Below, piece after piece: positions 44,365-56,084 of a DNA stretch of 64,000 nt (position 1 is its first letter; every line of letters begins with the position of its first letter). Location of the stretch: NCBI GenBank assembly GCA_011799875.1, contig CM022300.1:167231837-167295836 (forward strand), read 5' to 3'. The stretch comes from Thinopyrum elongatum (taxonomy: Eukaryota; Streptophyta; Magnoliopsida; Poales; Poaceae). The notes beneath the pieces were generated by a model. It saw only the letters and a program-made list of their open reading frames with translations, was not told where the DNA came from and did no database searches. The position numbers and the translations under genes are program-made.

Positions 44365-47333
44365 ATGGTTTCCACTGATGGATCTACCCTTGGCTTGGAC
44401 TTCTACAAGGGTTTGGTTTCTGCAGATAAGGTTTTCCAATCTACTGGTTTCTCGGTGCACCCCATGGATGACACGGGCTTCTTCACCATGGTGGTTTCTT
44501 TTGGGCGACATGATTTTTGCCTCAACGAGGATTCAGTGGCGGCGGCACTTGAGGCTGCAATTGGTGGCTCGGCTATTGAGTTCATGGTTTTCACGATCAA
44601 GGATAAGGTATTTGGTTTTCAAGTATCTTGCAAGGAAGTAGCTATGATTATTCTCAGTCTTAGATCCTTTTCATGTGAGCATTTCAAATGTTACTTTCAT
44701 CTTTGGGGTAACGGTGGCCCGAATTGGGGTAGTGAGTTTAAGATTTCAAAATTCGAATGTGATGCTGAATGGATCATTGTTAGTCCTTCAAAATGACGTG
44801 CTGCACTTGGTTTGCTAGCTATGCGTTCCAAGCCATCAAAGTCCTCGGTTAGATCTTCTCGTTCGGCCGGCAAGAAACTATCATTTGCAATCTTTCAAAA
44901 CTATCTGGCTTGTCGTGGTTATCACTATCCGGCCACGGAGAATTGCATTCAAACTACTGAAGATGCGAGTTATTTGATCCCTAGGCACGAGAGGGTGGTC
45001 ATTCATCCCTTGCTGCCGGCAAATCTCCGGTGGATGTTGACGAGGCCATCGATATCTTTTGGTACAGTGCAAGATCTGCTCTCTTCGACTGATCGGGCGC
45101 CATCATCCTTGGGCGGGAATCTCGGTTCTTTGAATGTGGACGTACAAGACCATGTTGGGCCTTCCTCTGTACGTGCCACGGTCCGGGCCGAGCCGGTGAT
45201 CTCTAATGGGCCACTTGATATTCCGTCGTCTCAGCAGGCCATGGATGATTTTCATAATATGGTCTTGGAAATGGTTGAGGAAATTCATACATGTCAGAAG
45301 TGCTTAAAAAAGGGTCATTTCGCCTCAACGTGCACGTCTAAACTTTGGTGTAATTCTTGCTTCCGGGTTGGGCATATTAAGAAAGATTGCAATCGTTTCG
45401 CACAGATTCTGGGTTTGGTTTGGCAACCAAAACCCGTTAACGTTGCGACTTCCGAGGCTCCCAGCGAGAATATCTCTCTGACACCGCTTTTACCAAACCT
45501 GAACCTCCCTTGCACTTCCACATTTACTCCCTCCTCTAGTTCCATCAGCCCTGGTCCCAAGACGCCATCGACTGCGCCACCTGCAACACCACCATCGCCG
45601 GAATACTCGCCGTCCGCGGAGAGCCCTGCGTGCTCTGCTGGATGGCTAACTTCCACCTTGATCCGATGTTGTACGTGCCGGCTGGTCATCACATTGTTGA
45701 CGGCGAGGAAGATCGCGTGTCGCGGACCTTTGTGACGCCACATACCCCGAATGTGTGCCGCCACGAGGAGTTCATGCTTGCTGAGGTAATGCCAATTCCC
45801 CCGCCCGATCAAATTGGTGCTGCTAGGGAAGAAGTGGTTCAATGACTCCAAGCACATGTGGTTTTTGTGAGGTTTGTGCAGCCATGGATTCGTTCTGTTG
45901 GTCTTTTTGAGCTCAGAGATGCTCCGGTCAGGTTCTCGCTTTTACAGCTGCCGCCCCAACCTCTTGGCAATGATCGCTTCGTCTGTTTCATGAAGCATGG
46001 TGAGGGTGAATCTTTTCGTGGGGCTCAGGGTTTCTGTCGGGGTTTGATCATGTTCTTGGGCATCCCTCTTGATCTTCGTAACACTGAATGCATCAGGGGC
46101 GCAGTTAACACTTTTGGCAAATTTCACCACTGGAACAGCAAGGATCCTTATTTGGTGCGATCATTGGTATTTGCATCTTTTCCTGAGGATATTCTTGTGC
46201 CGCGAGATGTTGTGTTCATGGATTTTGCTGCTTGGGGCAGGGCTCGTGTGTCTTGGACTGCATCGCTGTATATTTTGGGAGCAAACTTTGCTGAACAAAT
46301 GCCTCAGGATGAGGACTGGATGCCCATCAATGGCAACCCCCACCCTGTTCCTGGTGTGCCTTTCCCAGAGTTGCCCCCTTTTAACTTGCCTCCGTATCCT
46401 GCCCTGGGATGGAATGATGTTCCCCCTCCCCCTCCAGAACCTGCTCACAATGAGGTGGAAGATAACAATTGGGGCAACTGGGATGAGCCTGTGGAACAGC
46501 CAGCAGCCCAAGATCAAGAGTCAATGGTGGTCGATCTCTCTACACAGCCTAGTTCTGAAGCAATGCAGTAGGTGCCTATAGATCCAGTTATTCCCATTGA
46601 TGAGGATCAGTCTGAAGACCAAGATGCTCCTATGGTTGATGTGCAGGGAGGGAAGGAGGCCAACAATTGGGCAATCATAGTTTACCAACCCCCTATGCAC
46701 ATGTCAGCAGTGGAGATTGCTTCTGTTGCTGTTCCTTTTGGGTCACCACTACCACCTGAAATGGTTTGGAGGAGAACTTTTGAAAACTTATTGGAAGCAC
46801 CTGTTGTTTATAAAATTCCAAAGCCCCTTTTGTTTCAGCCTGTCTCTCCTGTGATCTTATCCAAGAGGAATTGGGACTTTGCTTTCAGACAAAATGATCT
46901 TCCCTTGCTCACATGGAAGGAGCAGGAACCTGCCAGAGCTCTGTTTTCTGTAGATGTTGAGAAAGAAGCAACTGTGGAGGTTGTTCCCACTCCTACTATG
47001 AGCACAAAAGCTAGGAGGCCTCGCAAGACTTTGGCGCCAACTCCCATTGTTGAAACTTCAGTTAGAAGATGCACAAGAAGCTTAGTTCAGCGTGATGGTT
47101 TCAAGCCCACCTTCCAGGAGCTAGCCTTGCAGCCCAAGAGAAAGAAGCCCAAGGCCAAGCCCTTCACTGCTGAGATGCCAGACGACCCTGCACATGAAGA
47201 TATTCCTCCAGCAACTCCTGTCAGTCATCTGCAAGCAATTGGGAAGGAGTTGGAAATTGATGCAAATCTTCTCTCTGTGGATGCACTTATGGTGGACCCA
47301 ATCAATGCTGGAAACACTACATCTAATGATTAG
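44365..47333 (+). pseudogene. LINE ORF1: nucleic-acid-binding protein
   Basis: ORF1p binds the element RNA. From ATG 44365 the N-terminus is a DUF4283-like fold (FHLWGNGGPNWGSEF). A TGA at 44794-44796 interrupts it, then the same frame runs to a double CCHC region (CQKCLKKGHFASTC, CNSCFRVGHIKKDC) near 45,294-45,395. A frameshift near 45,640 leads to a second long section to 47333 with Pro-rich and acidic parts. A TGA follows at 45843-45845 and a TAG at 46569-46571. The length, nearly 1000 codons, is at the upper end for plant L1 ORF1. Confidence 0.82.
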
Positions 47334-47512
47334 TGTGGTCATGTCATGCTGGGTCTGGCAAGCCCCTAAATGTGCTTTTTATCTTACCTGCTTTTGGCTT
47401 TTATGTCATGAAAACTCTCATGTAATATTGCTGGGTCAGACTTTTATGTGCTCTTTTGGTCATATGGCATTGTGTGTCATGTGGTTTGTGGACCTTATTA
47501 TGATCTTTCCTT

Positions 47513-50500
47513 ATGAGTAATCCTTATAGAAACTGGAATGTTTATGTTGAAATGTCAGGGGTTTAAATTCTGAGGCTAGACAGAGGGCTGTTAGGCAGAA
47601 AATTGATGAGAGCCAATGTGCTATAGCATGTTTGCAAGAAACTAAATGCACCTCTTTTGACTCTAGAACAATTAAAAGTTTCTGTCCTAAGAGGTTTGAT
47701 TGTTTTGCATGCTCTCCTTCTATGGGTGCCTCTGGTGGTATTCTTGTGGTCTGGAACTCCTCTGTTTTTGTTGGGACTTTAATAGAAGTTCAACAATTTG
47801 CTGTGGTTATTGAGTTTGTTTCCAGGCAGAATAATGATAAATGGACTTTGGTTGTTGTATATGGACCTTGTCAGGGTGAAGCCAGAGATAACTTTGTCAC
47901 TTGGCTCTATAATTTGCATATTCCTGTTGAAGAAAATTGGCTGCTGTTAGGAGACTTTAATTTCATCAGGTCCCTGGATAATAGAAATTTACCTGGTGGT
48001 GATTTAAATGATATGTTTATCTTCAATGAGATAATAGGGCACTTGGGCCTTCTGGAATTGCCCATCAAAGGTAGATCTTTTACCTGGTCAAATATGCAAG
48101 ATACATCTCTTCTTGAGCAGCTAGACTGGTTTTTCACTTCTATGGACTAGATATCAAACTATCCTATGACTGAAGTGCTTCCCCTAGCTAGAACTGCATC
48201 TGACCATGTCCCATGTGTTGTTACTATCAAAACCTCCATCCCAAAGTCAAACCTCTTTAGGTTTGAGAATTACTGGTTGGAGCTGAAAGGTTTCATGGAC
48301 TGTGTGGAATTATCTTGGCAAAAACCATCTTGGAAGGGTCACATTACTACTAGGATTGCAAATAAGTTTAAGTCTCTGAGAGGGAGTCTAAAGAGGTGGC
48401 AAATGAATGTTTCAAAATTAAAAACTTTGATTTGTAAATGCAATCATGTAATCTTGCTTTTGGATGAGCTGGAGGAGTGTAGGCCCCTGTTCAGACAGGA
48501 GTCCAACTTCAGAAGAATTGTCAAGACACATATGGAAAAACTGCTCCATCTCCAATTCCTTTTTTGGAAGAAAAGATGTACTATTAGGTACATTAAAGTG
48601 GGAGGGGAAAATACAAAGTTTTTCCATGCCATGGCCACTGAGAGGCACAGGAGGAATTCCATTGCAAGTTTGAAATTATTTGATGGTATTGTGGTAACTG
48701 AGCACTCTCAAATGGAGGGAATTATTTGGAATTGTTTTAAAAACAGAATGGGTACTTCAAGAGGTATAGTGATGGGATTTGATCTCTCGGCTCTCATCAC
48801 TCCTGTGGAGGGTCTTGATGTGCTCACTAGGCCTTTTGAGAAGGAAGAAATGGACAATGTGGTGAAACACATGCCTATGGATAAGGCTTCAGGTCCTGAT
48901 GGCTTTAATGGCTTGTTCTTAAAAAAAGTGCTGGCATACAATTTCCAACAACTTTTATGAGCTGGCCCAGGCTTTCTATGATGGTTCTGCTGTGTTGGAA
49001 AACATAAATGGCTCATATATCACTCTTGTGCCCAAAAAACTAACACCTGAGGAAGTGGGAGATTTTAGACCTATTTCATTAACTGGAATGGGTCTGAAAT
49101 TCCTTTCAAAAATGGCTGCCAACAGGTTCCAAGATGTGATCATGCAGTGTATCCATAAGAATCAATATGGTTTTATCAAGAGCAGAACAATTCAGGATTG
49201 CATTGGTTGGACATTTGAATACCTACACCAGTGTCACCAATCAAAGAGGCCAATTGTAATTCTTAAACTTGACTTTGAGAAGGCCTTTGACTCATTGGAG
49301 CATGAGGCTATAATCCAAATCTTGAGGCACAAAGGTTTCAATGAAAAATGGATTCTTTGGATGAAGCAGCTGCTGTCCACTGGCACCTCTTCAGTTCTTC
49401 TAAATGGTGTTCCTGGGAGAAAATTCATCTGCAAAAAGGGAGTTAGACAGGGTGATCCTGTCTCTCCTCTCTTATTTGTTTTAGCTGCTGATCTCTTGCA
49501 GACTGTTATTAATGACATGTTTAGAAGAGGCATTGTACACCTACCTATCCCTTGTCATGATCAGGATTACCTAGTGATCCAGTATGTAGATGATACTTTG
49601 ATCATTTTACCTGCTGACAAGGCCCACCTTATTGCTCTGAAAGACATGCTCAAGGTTTTCTCACAGTCCACTGGTCTTGATGTGAACTATCACAAATCCT
49701 TCATAATCCCAATTAATGTTGATACTGCACAGATGAATGAACTGGCTACTGCTTTTGGCTGTCAAATTGGGAAAATGCCCTTCACTTATCTTGGCTTGCC
49801 AGTAGGAACCACAAGGCCAAAAATGGTTGATTTTATGCCTTTGGTGGACTGCATGGAGAGGAGAATGACTGCTAGCTCATCATTTCTAAATCAAGGAGAA
49901 ATGCTACAATTTTTAAATTCTGCTTTGTCTTCTATGCCTATCTTCTTCCTATGTAGTCTGGCTGTCCCTACTCGCATTCTGAAACAGCTTGAGAGAATAC
50001 AGAGACAGTGCCTTTGGAGGAAGCATAGAGATGAGCCAGCTCCTTCCCTTGCTGCTTGGGAGCTTATTTGTAGACCCAAAAACATGGGAGGGCTTGGTAT
50101 TCTTAATCTGGGGGTACAGAATGTGGCTCTGCTCCTCAAGCATGCCAATAATTTCCTAAATAGGAAGGATCTTACTTGGGTGTCCTTAATTTGGGACTCA
50201 TATTACCATGGTAGGGTACCCCAGGTAACCTCTGACTGTGGCTCCTTTTGGTGGAGAGATATTTGCAAGGTAATGCAGAGCTTCGGAGATTGTTCCTGGG
50301 TTCAGATAAATGAAGGTGACACTGCTCTTTTCTGGTCTGACAACTGGAAACTTGATCATGAGGTTTCAACCCTACAGTCCAGATTTCCTAGGCTTTTCTC
50401 ATATGCTAAGGACCCATGGATTTCTGTTAAGGAGATTTTTGACACACAAGATATCCACCAGCAGTTTCATCTTCCTCTATCAGCTCAGGCATATGAAGAC

Positions 50501-51127
50501 TTGGTTAAGTGGCAGTCTTTGATGGACAACCACAGTAGAATGCCTGGGACCAAGGATGTTTGGTTTTGGCAAGCCTCCTCCAAAGAGTACAAGCCCAAGA
50601 TGTTCTATTCCCACACTTTTGCTAATGAAACCTTTAATCCATTGACATCCTGGATATGGAAATCCTCTTGCACTATGAAAATCAAGGTGTTTGCTTGGAT
50701 GCTCATTATGGACAGATTGAACACAAAGGATATGGTGGAAAGAAGGCATTGGCACATGGAGGATGGAGTTCATTGTGTGCTCTGCCCTTTGCAAGCAAGG
50801 GAAACCAGGGATCATCTATTTTTTAATTGCAACTTCAGTGTGAGAGTGTGGAACTATCTGCTGATTGATTGGTCATCTGGAGACTCAATGACTGAATTGG
50901 TTATTCAGGCCAGGAGAAGTTTTGACAAACCTTTCTTGACTGAAGTGGTCTTTATTGCCTGTTGGAATTTTTAGATCATCAGAAATGCCAAAGTTTTCAG
51001 GAGTGAGAGGGCCAATTTTAATAAATGGAGATGTGCTTTTAGGCATGATATCAGTCTTATGCAATACAGGGTAAAATATGCCTACAAGGATGATGTCCTA
51101 AGATGGGTTTCTTTTCTGCCCCCTTGA
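47513..51127 (+). pseudogene. LINE ORF2: endonuclease and reverse transcriptase
   Basis: Nicks target DNA and primes reverse transcription there. The start is at ATG 47513, with a frameshift within about 30 bases. Endonuclease blocks: NVRGLNSEARQRAV (preceding Trp codon now TGA), CLQETK, GDFNFIRS and SDHVPC, all catalytic residues present. A TAG lies at 48148-48150 and a frameshift near 48,960. RT blocks: [31 protein letters not shown] and QYVDDTLII. The C-terminal zinc finger is [23 protein letters not shown] at 50972-50974 precedes the last 50 codons, which end at TGA 51125-51127. Confidence 0.88.
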
Positions 51128-51279
51128 TGCATAGTTTTGTAATCTTTTTGTTTCTTTCTTTTAATCTAGTTCTGTCTGATTACCTCTTGTAATCCCTGTA
51201 TTGTACTTGTTCCCTTTTGTCTTAATAAAGCTTTTGACATGCTGTGGGGATGTTGCCCCACAGTTCCCAGTCAAAAAAA

Positions 51280-54080
51280 TGATGTTGAATAACAGATTCT
51301 TCATGATGCCAACAACTTCTTCTTCTTCAGAATTGTGGCCTTTGATCGGACTGAGGGTTTTGGTCAGAATGCGATATACTGTCCTGGGCACATAGAGAAA
51401 ATCTTTCATGAGGAAAGTGGTTCTTGGAGCTTGGCCTGGATGTAAAGGCTTCATCAACACTTGCATGAAATGATTTTGAAGTTCAGGTTCTTCATACATG
51501 AGCCTTGCACCTTCTGCTCGAGGGCTTACTGGGATGGCATGAAGAAGTTCAAAGGCTGGAGCTTTGTAGTGAGTGTTTTTGGTCATCCAGTCCAGAACCC
51601 ATGAATTGACATCAGTGACATTGCCATTGAGGTGCAGAGTTGCATAGAACTGAAGAATTAGCTCTTCATTCCAATCACAAATGTCAGCACAGAAATTGAG
51701 GAGTCCAGCTTCGTGAAGGACATTCAGAACTAGTTGAAAGCATGGAATGGACTCGATATCCACATGAGGAATTTGGCGGTGTTGGAAGACTTTGTCTTTG
51801 TCAAACAGAACAGAGGCATAGAAATTCATCTGAATTGAAGTCCAAAACCTCTTGCGCCTTAATCTTGCTGAGTCATAAGGATTTTCATCAGTGAAGAAAT
51901 GATGCTTAGCGAAGAAATCAACATTGTTGAATTTTGGCCTCCTTGTGCCAGACTGAGGATTTTGAGGCTTCGGCTGAAGATTTACAGTAAAAGGCCTCAC
52001 AACCTCTTGAGTCAGAACTTCTGCTGCAGCAGACTGAGGAATTGAAGCGGCAGTTTTATCAGCAGTCTGTATCTCCATTTCTTCAGCTGTTGCAGCTGGA
52101 ATTTCTTCAGGAATAGATTGGAGAGAAGATTGACGTCCTTTAGACCCTGTTAATATTTATTCAGTCTGCACAAGGGACTGAGGAATTGGATGGAGAGGTG
52201 TGGAAATTGGTGAATTTGGGTGAAGATTTTCCCAATAATCATCATTGAGGACAGGAGTGGTTGAGCCAATATCCATATCTTCATCAATTTCTTCTACGCC
52301 TGCCTCTTCAGCCGTGAACTGAGGCATAGGTGATGATACCATTGGGGTTGAAGCATTTGCTTCCATTTCAATTCCTTCATCAAACTGCTCTGAGGAAGCA
52401 GCAGAATGATTTTGTTCATCATCTCTGTCATTTGGAATGACATATTATTGACCAAACGGAACTATTTCATTTGATGGCACAATCAAAATGGGAACAACAT
52501 CAATTAGTTCACTGAAAGAGCTCATCAAAGTTCTCACTTTCTTGGGAGATGAGGATTCTGTAGAGGTTGATGCTTTCCTTTTCTTTGTGGCTTCCTTCTC
52601 CACAACTTTTGTTTTCTTCACTTCTGATTGTGAAGGAAGTGTTGTTTTCTTCTCCTTTGAAGATTTTGCAGGAGGAGCTGAGGATGAAGTGGGTGTAGTT
52701 TCTTTAGGCATGACTGATGCAGTCGCCCTCGCATTCTCAGTTTCTCCAGGCTCAGCAGTTTCTTCAACTGGCCTTGGTTATTCTTCACGGGCAACATTGG
52801 TGTTTGCCCTGACAGTTTCTTCAGCACCCCTGGTACTTTCTTCAACAGCCTGAATTTCTTCAGCTACGCTCGCAGTTTCTTCAGCAGGCTGAACATAATC
52901 TTCAGCCTGAGGAATTTGTTGTTGCGATGGAGCTGCAACTTTTACCTTGAGGTTCTTGGCGATGTTGACAAATCTGACCTTGGCTCCGAGCCCATCAGCA
53001 TGGTATCGGTCAAATTCATCACTTAGGACTTTGATTTCCTTCTGAACTCCGACAAGTTCTTTAGGAGACAAAGTGAGAACATTGTTCCTCAGAAATCGCT
53101 CCTTCTTGTACTGGTCCTTCTTGACTCGCCTGGCCTTCTCAAACTTCCATTTTTCTTCGCCTATGAAGGGGGTTAGCATGTGACTCTGTCCAGGAGTCAC
53201 GTTTAGGTCAGGGAGTGCAGTATTTGGATCCTTATGCCAAATATCAATGAAGTCGAGGATCTTCTTCAGATCCAGCATAAGAGGCACAGAGCTTCCTTTG
53301 GCTCTTGCAGCCCTTTCTTGTCTATCTCTGATGATTTCAGAAAGTTCATCATCATCTGCTTCATCATCATCACTTGGAAAGCCACTTGTTTCTTGTGAGG
53401 ACTTGGCCTCTTTCCACGTCCAGCGATGGACTTAACCTTCTGCAAAGTTGGACCACTTGAGGATTGTGGTTGAGCTAAGGAAGTTGCAGAATACTGAGGA
53501 TTTTGCAGCAATAGAAGATGTTGGCGCTGCCTTTGAGGAAGTTGCCCGAGGTATTTCCTCTGAGGGCTTTGCTGTTGAGGAACTTGGCCGTGAGGGCATT
53601 GATCATGAAGATTTTGTCTTCACAGCTGACTTCTTCAGAATGGCCTACTTTGGCGCATCTCTACTGGCAGAGGCCTCAGCAGCAGCAGCTTGAGAATCCT
53701 CATTGAATTTCCTCACTGCTTCAGCTGCATTTTTCCAAAGCTTTGCTTGCCGCTTTGCCCATTCCTTTGGAAAATCCTCACCACGCTTGACGCTGGTAGG
53801 ATCAGCTCATTGGCCAACAGCTAGAGGTGGTCTTGAGCATGGAGGATTTACAACGAATTTCTTCAAGTACTTGGGAGTGACATAACGATATTCCCTCCAT
53901 TCCATTGCCCATCTTCTCTCAATCCTACGAATGCGCACGTTTGCGCTGATTCTTGTTTTCCTTCCAATGAGTTTCTTCATCTGGTGTGCAATACTCATCA
54001 TAGATGTCCTCAGGGATTTCAAATGCTGTGTTGGTTTCAGGCCTTTTTCCTCCTTTCTCAGGTCTTTTCTCATCTGCCAT
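51280..54080 (-). pseudogene. C2 accessory gene, N-terminal and central part
   Basis: Starts MADEKRPEKGG at 54080 and shifts frame near 53,935 into the block WAMEWREYRYVTPKYLKKFV. After a degenerate section a long frame from about 53,415 contains EKWKFEKARRVKKD and an Ala/Glu-rich linker, then a globular domain, RKRFWTSIQMNFYASVLFD to LLFNIIFL, at the LINE boundary. Single stops at 52775-52777, 52442-52444 and 52154-52156 leave the frame otherwise intact. The globular part resembles what is annotated as 'putative plant transposon protein' in plant genomes; this is from memory. No membrane segment is evident. Confidence 0.65.
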
Positions 54081-54563
54081 TTTCCTCACTTGAGGATTTT
54101 GAACTTTTGATGATTCTGAGGAGGTATGCAATTTTTCTTCGAGAACGCTGCAAATGAGTTAAGTTGATGAGAACCTGTGAATAGAGTATATGTGCGAAGA
54201 ATTTGGAGAGGTCATATGCGTTCTCAGAAATTTTTGAAAAAGATTATCAAGTTGAGGAATTTGACCATAGATGTCTTGAGGAATTTTACTAAGCGTTCTT
54301 GACTCAGGTTCCAGAGTTGTACAGATTAGATAATCAACACAGTTGAGGAATCCTGAGGAAAATCATAGCTTAGAGAAATAAATCAAGGAAAGGAAGCATT
54401 GCAGTGTTTAAGGAGTAGTTGTCGAAGAATAAACCCCTTTTGAGGATTTTCTGAAAATCATAAGAATCAAAGTAGGACAGTAAAATCAGATTTTAATTAC
54501 CCTTGATGAAGAACACTACGAACTGGGTGATAGAACTTGGAAGTTCGTCTGTCCTGATCTCCC
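54081..54563 (-). other. Leader intron of the C2 accessory gene
   Basis: Minus strand: a donor-like AAGGGTAATT lies near 54,505 and an acceptor CATTTGCAG near 54,150, about 70 bases upstream of the ATG. Many TGAGGAA-like repeats occur inside. Confidence 0.45.
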
Positions 54564-54864
54564 ACGCCCTAACTCGGCGGCAGGAGACAACTACGGCGGC
54601 GGCGGAGTGAAGATTTCCGTGGCCAACGCGACTACAATGGTGACGAGGTCATGGCAGTGAAGCTCTTCCTCACCGGCGATGATGGAGTTCAGCGGTAGCG
54701 CTAGGTCAGAGCTCGAGCGAGGAGAGAAGTGGTCGAGCGGAGTAAATGAGGTCTGAGGACGGTAAGGGGTATTTATAGCCGAAGTGAAAAACTGTTCGCC
54801 CGAAGAATTTGGATGAACATGCCCCTGACCCTTGCTATCCCTAACGACATGTGTCACCCACGTA
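54564..54864 (-). promoter_or_regulatory. Internal promoter of the C2 accessory gene
   Basis: On the minus strand TACGTGG (54864-54858) precedes TATAAATA (54777-54770). A CT-rich leader follows, and AGTTAGGGCGT at 54574-54564. The last motif is 203 bases beyond the TATA box, against 208 in C1. Confidence 0.65.
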
Positions 54865-55162
54865 CTAAGAGGTGGAGATCGTGGGTGAGTAAAATATTTC
54901 GTCGTGGGAAGTGGAACGGTTTCAGCAGCAACTGCCAAAATTTGATATGAAATTTTTAATGTTTCATTCGCAAATTCTTCAGCTATCAAGGACACAGTGA
55001 AGACTTTGAATCGGTTCAAATAGAACACAAATGAAGAATTTGTGCACAAACTAGGTTGAGTTTAGCATAGAGGGGGAATGGGTCCAATCACATTCACTTA
55101 GAGGAAAAATCAACCTGAAGAATTAGCAATAAGTGAATGCTGTTGAGGACATTGCAAACTCA
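54865..55162 (-). other. C2 sequence upstream of the internal promoter
   Basis: No coding frame. Blocks such as AAATTTTGGCAGTTGCTGC parallel the sequence upstream of the C1 promoter (GTTTTGGCGCTTGCGC). It ends at the (TA)n run, taken as the break of C2. Confidence 0.5.
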
Positions 55163-55163
55163 A

Positions 55164-55200
<37 letters not shown>
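55163..55200. repeat. (TA)n microsatellite
   Basis: About 38 bases of nearly pure TA, at the boundary between retrotransposon sequence and the following region. Confidence 0.9.
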
Positions 55201-55204
<4 letters not shown>

Positions 55205-55222
55205 TGGGCTATTTTGTTTCAC

Positions 55223-55245
55223 GTAACAGAATATTATTCTGTTAC
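55223..55245. repeat. Perfect 10-bp inverted repeat with 3-base loop
   Basis: Arms GTAACAGAAT and ATTCTGTTAC around ATT, 22 bases from the (TA)n run. It may be the end of a small inverted-repeat element or a cruciform-forming site at the break. Confidence 0.8.
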
Positions 55246-55341
55246 CCGACTTGAACAGACAAAGTTGACTGGTTGGACTGACATGGTTTGCCACCTGAAC
55301 TGATCTTCTTGCGTCTTCGACGGGAGGAAATAGGGGATTCA

Positions 55342-55545
55342 ATGAGGAGCTTCCGGGGGTTCTCCGGCGCGGTGTTGCAAGCCTTTCGTTGCCAGAGGAG
55401 ACATGTACGGGGTTCCGCACGTGCGCGCGCTCACCTGGTCGTGTTTTTCGATCTCAAGTCACCGGAGGTGACGGCGTGGGCATTTGGTGGTGGAGGTGTT
55501 GCGGGCATTTGTGTTTACCGTGGTGTTCGTAGCCGTCGATTTTAG
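55342..55545 (+). CDS. Short open frame, unknown
   Basis: 67 codons, MRSFRGFSGAVLQAF, Arg-rich then Gly-rich, in a locally GC-rich patch with the look of a first exon or 5' leader (CCGG-rich, followed by AT-rich sequence and a TTGGCATTGCAG acceptor near 55,725). No family recognised, and it may not be translated. Confidence 0.25.
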   Translation: MRSFRGFSGAVLQAFRCQRRHVRGSARARAHLVVFFDLKSPEVTAWAFGGGGVAGICVYRGVRSRRF

Positions 55546-55904
55546 GTCCGCTTGTTGTTTTATGTGTTATTGGGATGTGAGAATGATCGGTGTGTTAGAG
55601 TTTTTGGAGATTCTTTGACTGTAATTTCTAATTAGAACTTTTGGTGTTCTTGGTCGTTGGCCATGGCTGCCATGCAAATGTGTTCTTCTTTTTCTGATGT
55701 TTTATTTTCGAATTGGCATTGCAGGGAGAGAGATGAGGATTGTATGAATAGATTTGTGTTGTCAATTTTGCTTCTTGAGTTGTTTCTACCCCGGATTCCC
55801 TTGTGATTTGGTTGTTGGCGGAGGTTGTGTATGGTGGCTGACTATAGCCTACGATTTCTTGTAATCTGGTCAAACTGTGTAATTAAGTTTTGTGTTTTTT
55901 AGTG
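55546..55904. other. AT-rich stretch, nothing recognised
   Basis: T-rich on the + strand, intron-like, with an acceptor-like CATTGCAG near 55,725. No coding frame or repeat claimed. Confidence 0.4.
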
Positions 55905-56084
55905 TTGTTTTGAATGGCTGCCGTATGTGTAGTTGGACTGCTCCGTGTCAAAGTTGTATTACTGTGAGTTGTCATCGGAGTTAGTAGTTTCTACTGGCTG
56001 ACTACCCAACCATCTGCACTTTGAATATAAAGCCCCTGCCCTCTCTCACTTTCATTCCACCAGCTGCCACCAAAGAAAAGCCAG
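55905..56084 (+). promoter_or_regulatory. Promoter module P1
   Basis: Runs from GCTGCCGTATGTG through GTTGTATTACT, TTTCTACTGGCTG and CTACCCAACC to a TATA box, AATATAAAG near 56,026, and a CT-rich leader to the ATG at 56085. The order of blocks repeats at 56,535-56,833. Confidence 0.55.

Larger units (their letters stand above)
44234..51279 (+). mobile_element. L1-clade LINE, full-length but decayed
   Basis: About 7.05 kb with a GC-rich 5' leader, ORF1 with zinc knuckles, ORF2 with endonuclease, RT and a C-terminal zinc finger, AATAAAG near 51,224 and a short A7 tail at 51273-51279. It interrupts the C2 accessory gene. The flanks (44220-44233 and 51280-51293) share only about 9 of 14 bases, so the duplication has diverged. 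The plant Karin-like group is a possible family. Confidence 0.85.
31977..55162 (-). mobile_element. C2: second SIRE/Maximus-like copia fragment, minus strand, split by T2 and a LINE
   Basis: From right to left on the minus strand: internal promoter (about 54,860-54,770), accessory gene (54,080 to 43,479 with the LINE inside), a polypurine tract, then the 3' LTR (42,955 to 31,977 with T2 inside). Gag, pol and the 5' LTR are gone; the right break is at the (TA)n tract near 55,163. It inserted into the accessory gene of C1. C1 and C2 are related but clearly diverged. Confidence 0.75.

Noticed and set aside
31244..54080. Calling the copia accessory genes env genes
   Set aside because: No signal peptide, transmembrane segment or fusion-peptide-like stretch is visible. 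The env-like label comes only from position after pol.
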